Shown here: piece by piece, positions 5,496 through 6,423 of the stretch
Position numbering within the stretch: the stretch's first letter is position 1
Layout: each line of letters starts with the position of its first letter
Source: Micromonosporaceae bacterium
Lineage (GTDB): Bacteria; Actinomycetota; Actinomycetes; Mycobacteriales; Micromonosporaceae
NCBI GenBank assembly: GCA_019689695.1
Contig: JADGHA010000254.1
Coordinates: 1 to 6,423, forward strand
Reading direction: 5' to 3'
Length of the DNA stretch: 6,423 bases
Position numbers and translations under genes: made by a program
The notes under the pieces: generated by a model
Database searches by the model: none
Told to the model about the DNA's origin: nothing
The model's input: only the letters and a program-made list of their open reading frames with translations

Positions 5496-6423
5496 CGCTC
5501 CTCCTGCGGGACGTGACAGGCAGGTAGATCGCGGTGACGAGCAACAGGAACAGCAGCAGCAATACGCTCATCGCCGAGCCGAGGCCGAAGTTCCAGGTGA
5601 TGAACGAACTCTGGTAGATGTGGATGGAGATGAGGTCGCCGGCCCGCGGGGCGCCGCTGCCGAACAGCACGTACGGCGTGTTGAAGTCGTTGAACGTCCA
5701 CAGGAACAGCACAAGGATGAGCACCTGGTTGACCGGTCGCAGCAGAGGGAGAGTGATGTTGCGCAGCTGCCGGCCGAAGCCGGCGCCGTCGATCGCCGCC
5801 GCCTCGTAGAGCTCGTCCGGCACCGTCTGCAGCCCGGCGGTCAGCACCAGCAGGGCGAACGGCCAGTTGCGCCAGACCGAGACGGCGACCAGCGACGCGA
5901 AGCTGTTGCCGCCGATCAGCCAGAACGGACGGTCCTGGGTCAGGTGCAGCTGGTCGACCAGGACGTGGTTGACCAGCCCGGTGTCGCGCTGCAGCAGGAA
6001 ACCCCAGGTGATCACCGCGGTGTACGCGGGCAGCGCGTACGGCGTGAGCAGGATGGTGCGCAGCACCCCCCGGCCGGCGAACGGGCGTTGCAGCAGCACC
6101 GCGGCGGTGATCCCGAGCAGCCAGCAGAAGGCGACGGTCAGCACGGAGTACGCCATGGTGACGCCCAGGGAGTGCAGCAGGTCCGCGCCGATCGGGCTGT
6201 TCACGTCGACGATGACGCGGAAGTTGGCCAGCCCGACGAAGGGCGCGGCGGACCAGTTGCGGATGTAGAACTGGGTCAGCCCCTTCAGGCTCATCCAGGC
6301 GCCGACCACCATCGGTACCAAGTGGACCGCGAGCTCCAGTACCAGGGCGGGCAGCAGCATCGCGTACGGCGTGAACCGCCGGCGCCGCCCGGCCCGCCCC
6401 CGGCGCCGGGCGGGCGCAACGGG
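5488..6423 (-). CDS. Carbohydrate ABC transporter permease, MalF type (CUT1), N-terminus beyond right edge
   Basis: First inner-membrane subunit of the sugar importer. From the internal Met at 6360 there are 290 residues, but the frame stays open to the right edge, adding 21 codons that end RRRRFTPYA before the first membrane segment. They contain no ATG, GTG or TTG start, and Met 6360 has no ribosome binding site. I therefore treat the gene as truncated by the window and 6360 as internal. Counting from that Met, membrane segments lie near 3-24, 66-92, 103-124, 153-175, 210-224 and 262-281. The EAA coupling loop is YEAAAIDGAG (185-194) followed by TLP (203-205). A basic, Arg-rich N-terminus before the first segment is usual for this subunit. 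The long region between segments one and two (FYIRNWSAAPFVGLANF) is typical of MalF/CebF-like permeases. It overlaps the next gene by eight bases. A binding-protein gene is expected further right. Confidence 0.92.
   Translation of the reverse strand, partial: PVAPARRRGRAGRRRRFTPYAMLLPALVLELAVHLVPMVVGAWMSLKGLTQFYIRNWSAAPFVGLANFRVIVDVNSPIGADLLHSLGVTMAYSVLTVAFCWLLGITAAVLLQRPFAGRGVLRTILLTPYALPAYTAVITWGFLLQRDTGLVNHVLVDQLHLTQDRPFWLIGGNSFASLVAVSVWRNWPFALLVLTAGLQTVPDELYEAAAIDGAGFGRQLRNITLPLLRPVNQVLILVLFLWTFNDFNTPYVLFGSGAPRAGDLISIHIYQSSFITWNFGLGSAMSVLLLLFLLLVTAIYLPVTSRRRSDA

Noticed and set aside
6358..6360. ATG at 6360 as the true start of the MalF-type permease.
   Set aside because: No ribosome binding site precedes it, it falls at the very beginning of the first membrane segment, and the open frame continues upstream with an Arg-rich stretch typical of the cytoplasmic N-terminus of this subunit.

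Overview
The window is very GC-rich, uses GTG as well as ATG starts, has strong GGAGG-type ribosome binding sites, and encodes typical actinobacterial protein families. I infer a high-GC actinomycete, most likely Micromonosporaceae or a relative such as Actinoplanes or Micromonospora; the family-level placement is a guess from protein style. No tRNA, rRNA, CRISPR array, insertion sequence or phage gene was recognised.

Layout, left to right. (1) 1-1544, minus strand: an ABC-2 type export module, with the ATPase (564-1544) followed by its membrane permease (574 to beyond the left edge). The two genes overlap by 11 bases. (2) 1545-1616: a short divergent control region. (3) 1617-3134, plus strand: a 505-residue fusion of an ATP-sulfurylase-like region and an APS kinase (CysC). 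The kinase half looks largely intact, but the sulfurylase half has lost most of its recognisable catalytic motifs. (4) 3135-3276: a convergent intergenic region with several GC-rich hairpins and a tandem duplication of a 34-base unit. (5) 3277-6423, minus strand: the distal part of a sugar-uptake operon, read from the right edge: MalF-type permease (cut by the right edge), MalG-type permease, then a cytoplasmic family GH1 beta-glucosidase. These genes overlap or are 8 bases apart.

How the genes work together. The right-hand operon is an import-and-hydrolyse unit: the two permeases would bring in a beta-linked oligosaccharide or glycoside and the GH1 enzyme would cleave it to monosaccharides. 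The order resembles the Streptomyces cebF-cebG-bglC arrangement, but the substrate cannot be read from the sequence. No ATPase gene follows the permeases, so they probably use a shared ATPase encoded elsewhere (MsiK-like) or one to the right of the window. The binding-protein gene is expected just beyond the right edge. The APS kinase fusion would make PAPS from APS; the sequence shows no sulfate-pathway neighbour. The left-hand exporter has no substrate clue beyond its family.

The most unusual points are the degenerate sulfurylase region fused to an apparently functional APS kinase, and the duplicated stop-codon-plus-hairpin unit downstream of the beta-glucosidase.
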